The notes beneath the pieces were generated by a model. It worked only from the letters and a program-made list of their open reading frames with translations, had not been told where the DNA came from and did not search any database. A program made the translations under genes and the position numbers. This document shows positions 36,145-46,176 of a DNA stretch of 64,000 nt, in pieces (the first letter of the stretch is position 1; each line of letters starts with the position of its first letter). The stretch spans positions 141,326,501 to 141,390,500 of the forward strand of contig CM075651.1 of the NCBI GenBank assembly GCA_037953625.1. Reading direction: 5' to 3'. This DNA is from Crotalaria pallida. Lineage: Eukaryota > Streptophyta > Magnoliopsida > Fabales > Fabaceae.

Positions 36145-38373
36145 GAGCATCTCCATCCCACGAACCCATTTTTGGTTCTTGGGTGGTCCTTACATCATTT
36201 TTTATATTATCTCACACTTCCCCATATCCTAAGCAACCCAACTCCAAATTTGCTCCAACCCCAAGAACCCAACTATGGTTCTTGAATGGACCCCACACCC
36301 TACCCCACATTATTTTTTACATATTATTTAAATATTTACATATTATAATAAAAATTAAAATGTAATTCAATTAATACCAATAATTCAATAACAATAATTT
36401 AAATTTACTAAAATACATAAAAAATTAATTAAAAAAACTACATTAATTAAAATGAAAAATAAATAAAATTACATATAATAAAATTTCAATGGCACAGTTA
36501 AGACTAGTCCTCAACTAAAGCAATGGCACAATTACAATTACATACACTCAATATTGGATTTGGCACATAAACATGAACAACCCATAAACATACGCTCACG
36601 CCCTTTCTTCACTCAATATTGGCACATAAAGTCATAAACATACACTGAGCAGTCCCTCACAAGTCACAAACACATACACTCATCTTTCTTCACAAACATA
36701 CACACGCCCTCACTCACTCTGTCTCCTTCGTTTTCTTCCCCTCACTCGTCTCCTTCGTTCCATCTGTGCTTCCCCTCACTCTTTCTTCACAAACATACAC
36801 TCACGGTTTCATCAACCACCATCTCGCTCTGTCTCCCTCCAAGCACCCTCACGATCGAGCAGCATCAACAAAGACGATCGACTTCGGCCTCTTCTCCCTC
36901 AAACAGAAGCGCGATCGAGCAAGATCAAGCAAGGAAATCGACTTTTGGTCGATTTTGGACATCAAACACTTCTCCATCATCCTCCAAAAGCTTTGCATGT
37001 GGATCGATTTTGGGCTCCCACATCAATTTTGGCTTGGAATCCCAATTCGGGTTTTTAGGGTTTTTTTTCCCTTTTTAATTTTAATTTTCGATCTTGTATT
37101 TAGAATGGTTGTTTATTGTAAATTAAAGGACTTTGGTTTCTTCCTTCTCAGCTCTGGTGTTGTTTGTTGTTTCTCATTGTTAATTTTTCCTCCATTTTTG
37201 CTGATGAACCGATGAAGGAGAAGGAAGGAAATTGGTTTTTTTCGTTTATCCTCTCTCCTCCGTACGGTGTGGGGTCCATAAGAGGCCTCCACGCATCGTT
37301 CCGTGGCCAAGGCACGGTGCTTGCCACGAGCTGCCAGATCAGCCGCCTCCAACGCCCCGGTGCGTTCTTCATCCGTTCGTCACGGAAACCCACGGTTCTT
37401 GAAGAGCATCTCCAACCCAGGGTTCTTCACTCTGGGTTTCCGTGAGGAACCAGTAAGCACGAACCAAAGGGGCTGGAGGCCTACCACGCATCGTGTCATG
37501 GCTAAGGGACGGTGCTTGGAAGCCAATTGTGGGCCCCACCACCGTACGGAGTAGCATAAAGAAATTAAAAAAAAATTAGTCTTCTTCCTCGGTTCACTGA
37601 GAAGTTATGAAGAAAAAATATTTTGCAAACAAAATCAAACCAAACAGAGCAGAGAACAGCATAGAGTGATAGAACAACAGAGAAATTAAAAAAAATTAAC
37701 AAAATAAAAAATGAAAAGAAGAGGAAGGAAAGGGGAAAATCAAAAACCCTAAATCCTAATTCTTCTTCCCAACTCAAAAATTGATGCTTGAGGGGGTGAA
37801 TCCAGCCACATGCAGTCACTGAAGAATCGGCAGCGGCGATTGGGGCTGAAGAAGCGATCACAACCGTGAGGGAGAGTGTTGCTCGATTCGCAACCGTGAG
37901 GGAGAGTGTTTGTGTTGATGAGATCAAACCATGAGGAGGGAGAGTGTGTGTTGGTGTGTGTGAATGGCGATGGAGAGGGAGGGAGGCACTGTGAGCAGAG
38001 AGGGTTGTGAGAGGCAGAGATGGAGGCATGCAAGGAGGTGATGACGTGTGTGACGGCAAGGAGATAGAGAGAGAGGGGGGCGATGTGTATGTGAAGGCAG
38101 AGAAGGAGTATATTTGTGAGGCAGAGTGAGTGTGAGTGAAACGTGTGTGAGGCAGAGAGGGAGTATATTTTAATTTTTATTATAATATGTAATTATTTAA
38201 ATAATATGTAAAAAGTAATGTGTGGGGTCCATTCAAGAACCATGGTTGGGTTATTGGGGTTAGAGCAAAATTGTGTTAGAATTGCTTAGGATATGGGAAA
38301 GTGTGAAATAATATAAAAAATGGTGTGGGGACCATCCAAGAACCAAAAGTGGATTCTTGGATTGGAGATGCTC
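36145..38373. mobile_element. 2.2-kb DNA element with about 220-bp TIRs
   Basis: The left arm (36145-36365) and the reverse complement of the right arm (about 38158-38373) match over about 220 bp, beginning GAGCATCTCCA and sharing TGGTTCTTG, CATATCCTAAGCAA and TGGTTCTTGAATGGACCCCAC. The inner ends also show partly complementary stretches (CACTCACTCTG and CAGAGTGAGTG). Flanking triplets TTA and ATA are not identical, so the superfamily is open; PIF/Harbinger or a foldback element are candidates. No transposase was found. Reading frames inside are low complexity. Confidence 0.75.
37258..37551. repeat. GC-rich snap-back repeat inside the 2.2-kb element
   Basis: An inverted repeat of about 294 bp from CTCCGTACGGTGTGGGG to its complement, with inner paired blocks GCCTCCAACGCCCC and CACGGAAACCCA. 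Its apex contains AGAGCATCTCCAACCCA, like the TIR start of the host element. It is much richer in GC than the surroundings. No TSD was found. Confidence 0.7.
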
Positions 38374-38420
38374 ATAGCATGCATGTTTCCATCTCTAAAT
38401 CTAAATTTTATCTAAGTGGC

Positions 38421-38530
38421 CTTTTTTTTAATAAACAAAGTGATTTTATTGAGCGAGTACGAGGGGTACCCGAAAGCACGAAAAGAAAATTATATCGTTG
38501 AAGAGTCGGATACACAAAAGATAGGATTCA
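38421..38530 (-). mobile_element. LINE-like 3' end fragment
   Basis: On the minus strand this reads as a 3' end with CGGGTACCCCTCGTACTCG, then CAATAAAATCACTTTG and an A-rich tail. That is the usual form of 5'-truncated plant L1-type LINEs. It resembles the short insert in WNK intron 5. Confidence 0.5.
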
Positions 38531-38802
38531 TATACCGACTGGCAAAAGAGATATTTCTACCCAACAAATTATATATCTAAAGCCAAAACTTCACCTTAAC
38601 ATCATCTAAGATATTCACCAAACGGTAGTAATTAGAACTAAAAATATATGCCTTCCTGAACTCGGGTTCCGACACTCATGGAGTCAATTTAATTTTTGAT
38701 ATTTCTTCGGATCTTTTTTATATTACTTGTGAGGATGTTTATGAGATTGCATTTCCCGTAATATTTTGTAATTGTTGTTCCCTGGGTTAGTGTCCAGTTA
38801 AT

Positions 38803-38824
38803 TATATATATATATATATATATA
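38803..38824. repeat. (TA)n microsatellite
   Basis: About 11 TA units followed by CACGCGCGC. It lies between two related blocks (CCTTCCTGAACTCGGGTTCC near 38654 and CCTTCCTGAAATTGGATTC near 38832). Confidence 0.85.
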
Positions 38825-40763
38825 CACGCGCGCCTTCCTGAAATTGGATTCTGACACTTTATGTCTAACCGCTCTAACAATTAAACCGACTCTAAGGATT
38901 ACATCATCATTCTGGTTTAAAATTCAATTTCAGACTGAATTCAGCTTTTAAGGAGTGATGTGAGTGAAAAGAGAGTGAAAAAAAATTGAATTATGCAAAG
39001 TTTTAAGAATAGCAAATATTAAGATTCTCTAAAATATTGTCGTGAATATTTTCTTTTGGGCCTTCAATGAAGTATGTGAGGCATAAATCTTCGAGTCCAA
39101 GATGATGATTGTGTAAAGTAATGTAAAATTAACGAGGCACCATGAAAAAAAATATCATGATAGTATAATCAGTATTAATATTATATTAAACTTACTTTTT
39201 CACTCAATATTATACTCGTAACATCCTCAAAATATATATATATATATTCGTTTTGTTTTGATGAAGAATCTGGTGTATTAATCATCGAATCTGGATGATT
39301 ATTAGTTAAAAATCCTCAGCAATTGAGGAGGCACCGTTAGTAAAGGATGTCATCTTTGTCTTATGTCACATATCCCTGAAATTCGAGGTATTTTTTTTCC
39401 AGATATTTTTATTCTTTTTTTAATGTCTGACTTCTCGAAGTTACTTCTGGATTGTCATATACCCTTACTACTAATTCTGGTCAATTTTTGCTGATATGTA
39501 ACATCGAAATCCTGGTTAAAAAGCGCACGAGGTTAGGCACGTGGTGTCCATGGACGAAGATTTTTTTTAATTAAAAAACTAAAAAACTTAATATTTTTAG
39601 TTAAATAAAAAAAGAAAAAAATGACAGAGTCAGACATAAAAAAAAGAAAAAAAAGAGTATTGGGTAAAAGTACCTTAAATTTCAAGAACTTGTGATATAA
39701 TTAATAGTATGTTTGATTATGCGTTTAGATCCCTCAAATGCAACGGCATTGGTGTGAACGTCCGTTTGCAAAGTCTCTAAATCAAAACCAAACGGTGCCT
39801 AAGCCAATAAATTATTATAGCAATTGGCATATACAGTATAAGATTGGATTGAGAATACGACAAGAGCACAGAAGATCAAATTTTGGTAGATAGAAGAGAA
39901 GGAAGCTTCATGGAAACCACTCTCAAACAGTTCCTTCCAAAGTTCCGATGACAGGATCATGTCAATATCCCTTGTTTCCCTACCAAAGGAACCTTCCTAG
40001 AAGCCATCACGAATAAACGGATTAATGAAAATGAAAATAAAATATCAATGGCTCATGAATATGAGTAATTATTGTATGGTACAGTTACAGTATCAATGGT
40101 CATAATCTCATCTAGACTTTTGATTTGGAATATTTTAAAAGAATTTATTTAAAAATATTTTATATTTATAGTCCGGATAAAATTGAAACTATTAATGATA
40201 AATCATGCAATAATTTTTTCAGAAATACATCCACTTGTGACAATGCCGGCTATTTTTTTTTTATAGATTCCTAAATGACTTGACTTATAGGAAAAATTCC
40301 ATCCACCTCCCCTATCCTGCTTAAAACTAAATAAGCCACAGAATTTTTTTTGGAGAGATTCTTTAGTGCAACTTCATTTTTTGTCCACATAACTTTTTCT
40401 TAACTACATACATACACACATTAATTCACTTTATACAGTTTTATTATTTCATTACAAAATTTACTTCTTTTTATACGTTCATTTTGTCACTTACGCAAAT
40501 GTGCCAGATGTGATTGAAAAATGAAAAACTTTAAAGATAAAAAAAGAAACTTTACATTATTTGCCATTTAGTACCTAAATTTAGAAAGAAAAAAAAATGT
40601 AATAAGAACCTTGAACTTTATTTTTTTGGTAAGCAAGAACCTTGAACTTTGATTTCGCTTAAAAAAAATTGATTTAGATGTAAAATAGTCTTCCCTGTTC
40701 AAAAACACCATTGAACTTCTGTTGATTTAGCTTTTGCATCAAAAAATGTGTAAAAACTTAATA

Positions 40764-40836
40764 CTCCCTCCGATCCTTATTATAAGCTTCATTTCTCTCT
40801 CACAAAAAGAGTGCTTATAATAAGGACCGGAGAAAG
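40764..40836. mobile_element. 73-bp deleted Stowaway MITE
   Basis: CTCCCTCCGATCCTTATTATAA and its partner with ends AGGACCGGAGAAAG, TSD TA on both sides. It is almost only two TIRs. Confidence 0.8.
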
Positions 40837-42237
40837 TACTTTGTTCGTGACAAATTCATTGCATTTTTAAAGTATTACATGGTGAAAGACCATTCACACA
40901 TGAACCAAAGTTCAGAGTCCTTTTTTCATAATAATTTAGAAAGGAAAATGCTAATGGGTGCCTTTAGATAACTCTTTAAGATACTAAATGAAGGAGTAAA
41001 ATGTTACTAGTATTGAAAAGTGTTGTACTTAATAAATTGATAAGTTTTATGTGTGTATTAATTTCCAATGTAATATTTCTTTTTATTGATTGCTTAAAAA
41101 GTGTCCTTAGGGCACTCATTAGCAAAACCATTTAGAAAATCATGAACAAAATTGCATATTATGTAAAGTTTGAGCGGTTGTTTTGGAATTTTCCCCTTAA
41201 AAAATGACATGCAAGTAGCATTTTTATTTTCGTATTAACAAAGAAGAACTCGACTTTATTATATACTCATTTCATATGTAGAGAACCTTCCCCCTGGTGT
41301 ATGTTGCGTACAAAAATCAACAACCAGTTACCTATGCATTAAAATCAACAAAGAGAAGACTTGGATTTTGTAAATGCTCCTCATTTTCGCCTATATCATT
41401 ATCAAAATTACAAAATTATCTCTATGATACACAAAACTTATTCATGGTAGTCCCAACATGAACTAACATAAATAGTAATGTGAATCGTAAAACAAATAAT
41501 GTGAATAACTTTCGCTCCTCCATGAACAAGTGTGAAACTAAATAATGAGAATGAGAATGAAAGTGTGAACGAATACAAAGATGAGAATGAAAGTAATGGT
41601 TTTCTCAATTTACTTTAAGGAAAAAAGATACAAATTTGATCCCTTAAAATAATTTAGACATATGTCACATCTGGAAAATGAAAGATCTCAGATTGATACT
41701 AAGTCTTAAAATGATGTTCAAATTGATCCCTTGACTAAATTATACCTGAAATTCATTCTAAAAATGATTGATTTTAGTGATATTTAATTTGATTTTTTAT
41801 AGAAGGAAATTGTGACTTTTCATTTTCCGAAGACTAAATGTGACTTCACGTGTTATTTGAGGGGCCAAATGTGTCTTCATATATTTTTTGGGACCAATTC
41901 AAATCATTTTTTTCATTAATACTTCATTTAGCCCTTAATATTAAATTTTTAAAAAAAAAAAATTCATGTTCACCAATTGCTAAGGAAGTTAGTTAATAAT
42001 ATTATTAGTGGTATTGAAAATGAAAACATTTGATATAGTTTTTCAAAATTATTAATAAAATTATTATTGAAATTTTAAAAAGTGTTGAATTAATATGAGT
42101 AATTATGAAAAGTAAAAGTAATTAAACGCCATTGAAAATTGAAATAAAATCTTATGAATAGAAAAAAAACAATTCTCAAAAAAATCTTATGTTAATGAAA
42201 GTATATGAATTGGGGAAAGGACCCATCAAAAATACTA

Positions 42238-42465
42238 TATTTTCTTCGTTCATAATTATAAGTCACTTTTAATTAAAACACACGAATTTAGATGAGTAGT
42301 TAATTTCTTGTTTTTAACAGGAAAAAAAACTATCAATTTTACACCTTAATGCATCTCAGTTGCATTATTCATTTTATGGGAAATTGAACTTAGTAAAATA
42401 AAACTCTTATTTAATAGAAGTAGTATAAGAAAAAAGAATCAAATACATAAAAAAAATAAAAATCA

Positions 42466-42506
<41 letters not shown>

Positions 42507-42552
42507 AAACAATTCATCTATAATATAGCCTAAATATAAGAACGGAAATAGC
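42238..42552. mobile_element. Probable old Stowaway with internal (AT)n
   Basis: The ends (TTTTCTTCGTTCATAATTATA and AATATAAGAACGGAAA) pair loosely. An (AT)16 tract lies inside at 42471-42502. Confidence 0.35.
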
Positions 42553-42640
42553 AACTTCCAAAATGATGGTTTAAAACTTTAAATCACACTATACTAGTGA
42601 GCCAATTTGACACCATGAAGTACTCTCGAAGTCCCCGTGT

Positions 42641-43563
42641 CAGGGTCGATCATAACATATTCAGGGTCCTGGGCAAAATAAAAAATAAGAGGCCCATTCT
42701 TATAAAAAAATTTCGAATTCAAGTAAATTTTTTATAATATGAAATGTTATCGATATTCACAATTCTACGTTAAATGCAATCAACAAGATCATGTATGTTA
42801 CAAATATAATAATTTAATAGCATAATATTATTCATAAAAAATAAACAAAATAAAAAAATGGGTACTTAGAAGTAGATTATCCTAATTTCTAGGATCATAA
42901 ATATCAATAGGAGGGATTGGTTGTTCATTATCTCTTGGTATATTATAAGGCTCATTCACATTACTAGTCTCCTTATTCACAACATCATCATTTGGATTTT
43001 CATTTGATTGTTCAAGATTACCTACATCCAACTTCTCGAAATGAAGATAAGAGCCTACTTTAATAACAAATTTATCAATGACCGCTCTTTGTGATTTTAC
43101 AAGTTTGTCGGCTAGTTTTTTTTTTTTTTTTCCTTTTTTCATATCCAGACAAATAATTTATAGGCATCATCTTGAAAAACATAACAATTGAACTAGAAAG
43201 TAATCAATAACACATAACACCTAGATGATTCATGATTGAGAGATAGAGACGCCAATTAAAAATGATATAATACAAAGCAAAAAGAACCAGTCAAAAGCAA
43301 ACAAGGGAGATAAACAACAACATAATTACAGGAAAAAAATAAACAATTTAAGGTACAGTTAAAGAATTAGTTTTTGCTACATTAATTAACATTTAACAAA
43401 AGCTATAAGTAAAACAAAATTAGAAGTATAAAAGCCTAAAAAAACTTTTTTTTATTTTTTTCATTAATTTTTTTATATGTATAGGTATTTAAAAAAATTT
43501 GGGGCCCTAATTCTCTGGGTCCTGCGCATGCGCCCCACTTGCCCATGGTCAGGGCCGGCTCCG
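42641..43563 (-). mobile_element. Deleted hAT element
   Basis: A 923-bp element flanked by a perfect 8-bp TSD, CCCCGTGT (42633-42640 and 43564-43571). The ends start CAGGGTC and, on the other strand, CGGAGCCGGCCCTG; both lie near GGGTCCTG and GGGCC-rich sub-terminal DNA typical of hAT elements. A transposase fragment remains at 42882-43142. Confidence 0.85.
42882..43142 (-). pseudogene. hAT transposase N-terminal fragment
   Basis: 86 aa: a Lys-rich start (MKKGKKKKKLADKLVKSQR), then AVIDKFVIK and an acidic stretch ending IDIYDPRN. This matches the N-terminal part of plant hAT transposases annotated as zinc finger MYM-type 1-like or TTF-type. The zinc finger and catalytic core are missing, so it is not functional. 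Confidence 0.7.
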
Positions 43564-43588
43564 CCCCGTGTGCATAACCTCTCCATTT

Positions 43589-43814
43589 TACCAAGGGAAT
43601 CGGCTCGGTTGGCATTATGAAACCAATTGAGATTCTAGGAATGAGATTAGGATGCTAGTAATTCCGGGTTCAATTCCTAAGAAACGCCGGAAGAAGACCT
43701 TATAACTTCGAAGCGAATTAGTCTTAGGAACCCCAATTAGTAATGGCGGACTCCTAAGGATAATGCGGGCTAGCAAAAAGCATATACCTATATAAATTTT
43801 TAGAAAAAAAAAAA
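43589..43814 (+). mobile_element. tRNA-derived SINE, copy 1
   Basis: 226 bp with a box-A-like TCGGTTGGCAT, a box-B-like GGGTTCAATTCC about 60 bases later, and a poly(A) tail. It is flanked by a 9-bp TSD TCTCCATTT (43580-43588 and 43815-43823). The body shares GCGAATTAGTCTTAGG with GGATTAGTCTCAAGG in the SINE at 58184-58399. Confidence 0.85.
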
Positions 43815-43983
43815 TCTCCATTTCTCACATATAATGATCATCAATTTTTTAAACAAAATTTAATTTAAAATTTTTAACATATAGGTAAAAAATTAATTAA
43901 TGGCTGAGATCTTATTCTTTTCTTATGGCGTTCATTTCGTATTGACTCAAGAACTTCCATAAAGCCAGGGACTTTGACATCTC

Positions 43984-43990
43984 TATAAAA
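43984..43990 (+). promoter_or_regulatory. TATA box of the KIC-like gene
   Basis: TATAAAA, 142 bases before the start codon of the calcium sensor gene; a leader of about 110 bases would follow. Confidence 0.6.
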
Positions 43991-44131
43991 GGCCATTTTC
44001 CTAACTACTAATTTCTCATTGCTGCATAGCATACAAGTCTTCCAAGTCACTTTCTTATTTCACCTTTCTTTCTTTCTATGGTTTACAACTAGAGGAAGGA
44101 AATAAAAAAGAAGGAAAGTTCCTTTACAATA

Positions 44132-44509
44132 ATGGAAAGCAACAAGAACATGATGAAGGAAACAACAACCATGAAATCTGAGTTTGAGGACTTTCTGCCA
44201 GTGATGGCAGAGAAGCTAGATGTGGAAGCCTTTATGTCTGAACTGTGTGGTGGTTTCAAGCTCCTAGCAGACCAAGAAAAGGGTTTGATCACAAGTGAGA
44301 GTCTTAGGAGAAACTCAGCTCTGCTTGGTATGGATGGTATGAGCAAGGAAGAAGCAGAAGCCATGGTTAGACAAGGTGATCTTGATGGAGATGGGAAGCT
44401 GAATGAGACTGAGTTTTGCATCCTCATGGTGAGGCTTAGCCCTGGGATGATGGAAGATGCTGAGGCATGGTTGGAGAAGGCTATTGAGGAAGAGCTTGGG
44501 AAATCATAA
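44132..44509 (+). CDS. KIC: KIC/PBP1-type single EF-hand calcium sensor
   Basis: Intronless, 125 aa. The N-terminal block (FLPVMAEKLDVEAFMSELCG, residues 21-40) and the C-terminal block (CILMVRLSPGMMEDAEAWLE) are strongly family-specific. One canonical EF-hand loop, DLDGDGKLNETE, lies at residues 83-94 with Asp at positions 1, 3 and 5 and Glu at 12. In Arabidopsis, KIC binds the kinesin KCBP in a calcium-dependent way and affects trichome shape; its relative PBP1 binds the kinase PINOID in auxin signalling. Sequence alone does not separate the KIC and PBP1 roles here. A SINE and a hAT remnant lie directly upstream, ending 160 bases before the TATA box. Confidence 0.93.
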   Translation: MESNKNMMKETTTMKSEFEDFLPVMAEKLDVEAFMSELCGGFKLLADQEKGLITSESLRRNSALLGMDGMSKEEAEAMVRQGDLDGDGKLNETEFCILMVRLSPGMMEDAEAWLEKAIEEELGKS

Positions 44510-46176
44510 TCTTGAGAGATTAAACTTTGTGCAGTCTATAAATAATTGTAACTGGTAAGTTATACTATATGTATATTGATCAGTTTGAGTTGCAAAAATT
44601 GATGAAACGATGGAAGTGAATATCTCAAGTGAAGCATAGATGAGTTTGTTACAAGAAGGACGACTAATCACAACTATGGCTTCTTCCATTCGAATAAAAT
44701 ACCAAATCATTTGATGGTTAAATATTTATGTGATAGATGTAAATTGTGTAATTTCCAAAACCATAAGTTAAAACGATTATCTGGTGGAAGTAATATCGAT
44801 AAGCAATTAAGAGTTAAAAAGAGGTACACAAGTCGCTTGAGAAACTTAAAACTTCACTTTTGAAGGAATATTGATTACGTCACTTATCCGGAAAACAATC
44901 TTTTTTGTTCATTGACGGTCCCTTGAGGGTAGTCATTCTTGAATCATAATTTTTTTTTTGTTTGGTGTACTTGAATCTTGATAATTTCATTTTAATGTGG
45001 AAGCAGCAAACACCAGTTTCTAGTGCAAGGGCCAGTGATCAAGTGTATAAAAGAATGATGGATGGTTAATGCTCTTGACGGCAAATACCAATGTTTATGA
45101 AGAATGAGGTTATATTATCAAGTGCCAAATATTTTAAAACACGCCAAGTGGTTCAATTTCTCACGATGTTTACCCCCAAGAAACCATGCACACTATGAAA
45201 TTTTATTAAGAGTTTAATATATAAGCACCGATAATGTAAAGTTTTTTACTATGTCGATGAATCATCCATTCATATGAATTACTTTTACTTATAAGTTAAC
45301 CATGGCTAACCCATCAACGGTAAATGATAACCTGACAGTGTAAAATATCTATACACTGTCAGTACATATACTATTAGCAAAGCATCAAATTGTGGACAAG
45401 TAGGATAGAAAATTCAATGAATTACAAACATTCCACCAAGGTCAGTGCTATAAACAATGACGGCAATTTTTTTCAGCACTACAATTTTAAGGAATGAAAA
45501 GTAGCCCTATATAAAAATTATCATGCCATAAACGATAGAAAGTTAAATCTGTGCACGGTCTAAATCATTCAAAGAGAAGAAGGTTGGTAAAACCAGAATA
45601 CTCTATTAGTGTTCAAAGTTATAGGAGTTTCATTAGTTCATTTGAGTAGGCAAACAGCCGAAGGTGATGCTTTTCCAGTGATTGCTAAACAGGAAAGTGG
45701 TTGAAGATGCTTGCCTCCCATAAAATATGAGGTGACCACATCACCACAACTGTATCACCCAGCAATTTGATGTGGTTCCAAATCAAATCAGACAGCATTA
45801 AGCTACATCAGATAAAAAAGGACATTTTTCAACTACAACTTCATAGCGCAATCTGCACCATGATGCCAGCAGTGCCAGCCATAGCCAAAATTCAAAACCA
45901 TAGCTGAAGCAGTTAGCAAATGATAAATCTCATTGCTACAATCACAGTAGACAGAGCAATACGGACATAAATTTTCAATCGTACCAGTACATGTCACTGA
46001 AAAAATATGCATCATAGTTTCAACTTCAAGCAGGCTAAGTTCAAATCCTATAAAGGACAACCGGAACCACATTAAAGTATCACAAGTCCCCTTTTACTAC
46101 ACAGTACCATGCTATTCTAACATCCAGAATGTAACAGACTGTAGCCAGCTTCTTACCCCCTAAAACCAGAATCCAC
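44510..46176. other. Intergenic between KIC-like and RS31
   Basis: The 3' ends of two convergent genes. No other gene was supported. Frames near 45833-46072 lie in the RS31 3' UTR. Confidence 0.5.

Larger units (their letters stand above)
38825..42640. other. Gene-free AT-rich stretch
   Basis: No protein or RNA gene was supported over 3.8 kb. It holds a very short Stowaway (40764-40836), a decayed repeat with GATCCCTTAAA/GGACCAATT-type motifs (about 41640-41940), and a probable old Stowaway (42238-42552) around an (AT)n tract. Confidence 0.5.

Noticed and set aside
37565..38059. 164-aa minus-strand frame inside the 2.2-kb TIR element
   Set aside because: Low complexity (Ser, Pro, Leu, His), within an inverted-repeat element, with no domain motif.
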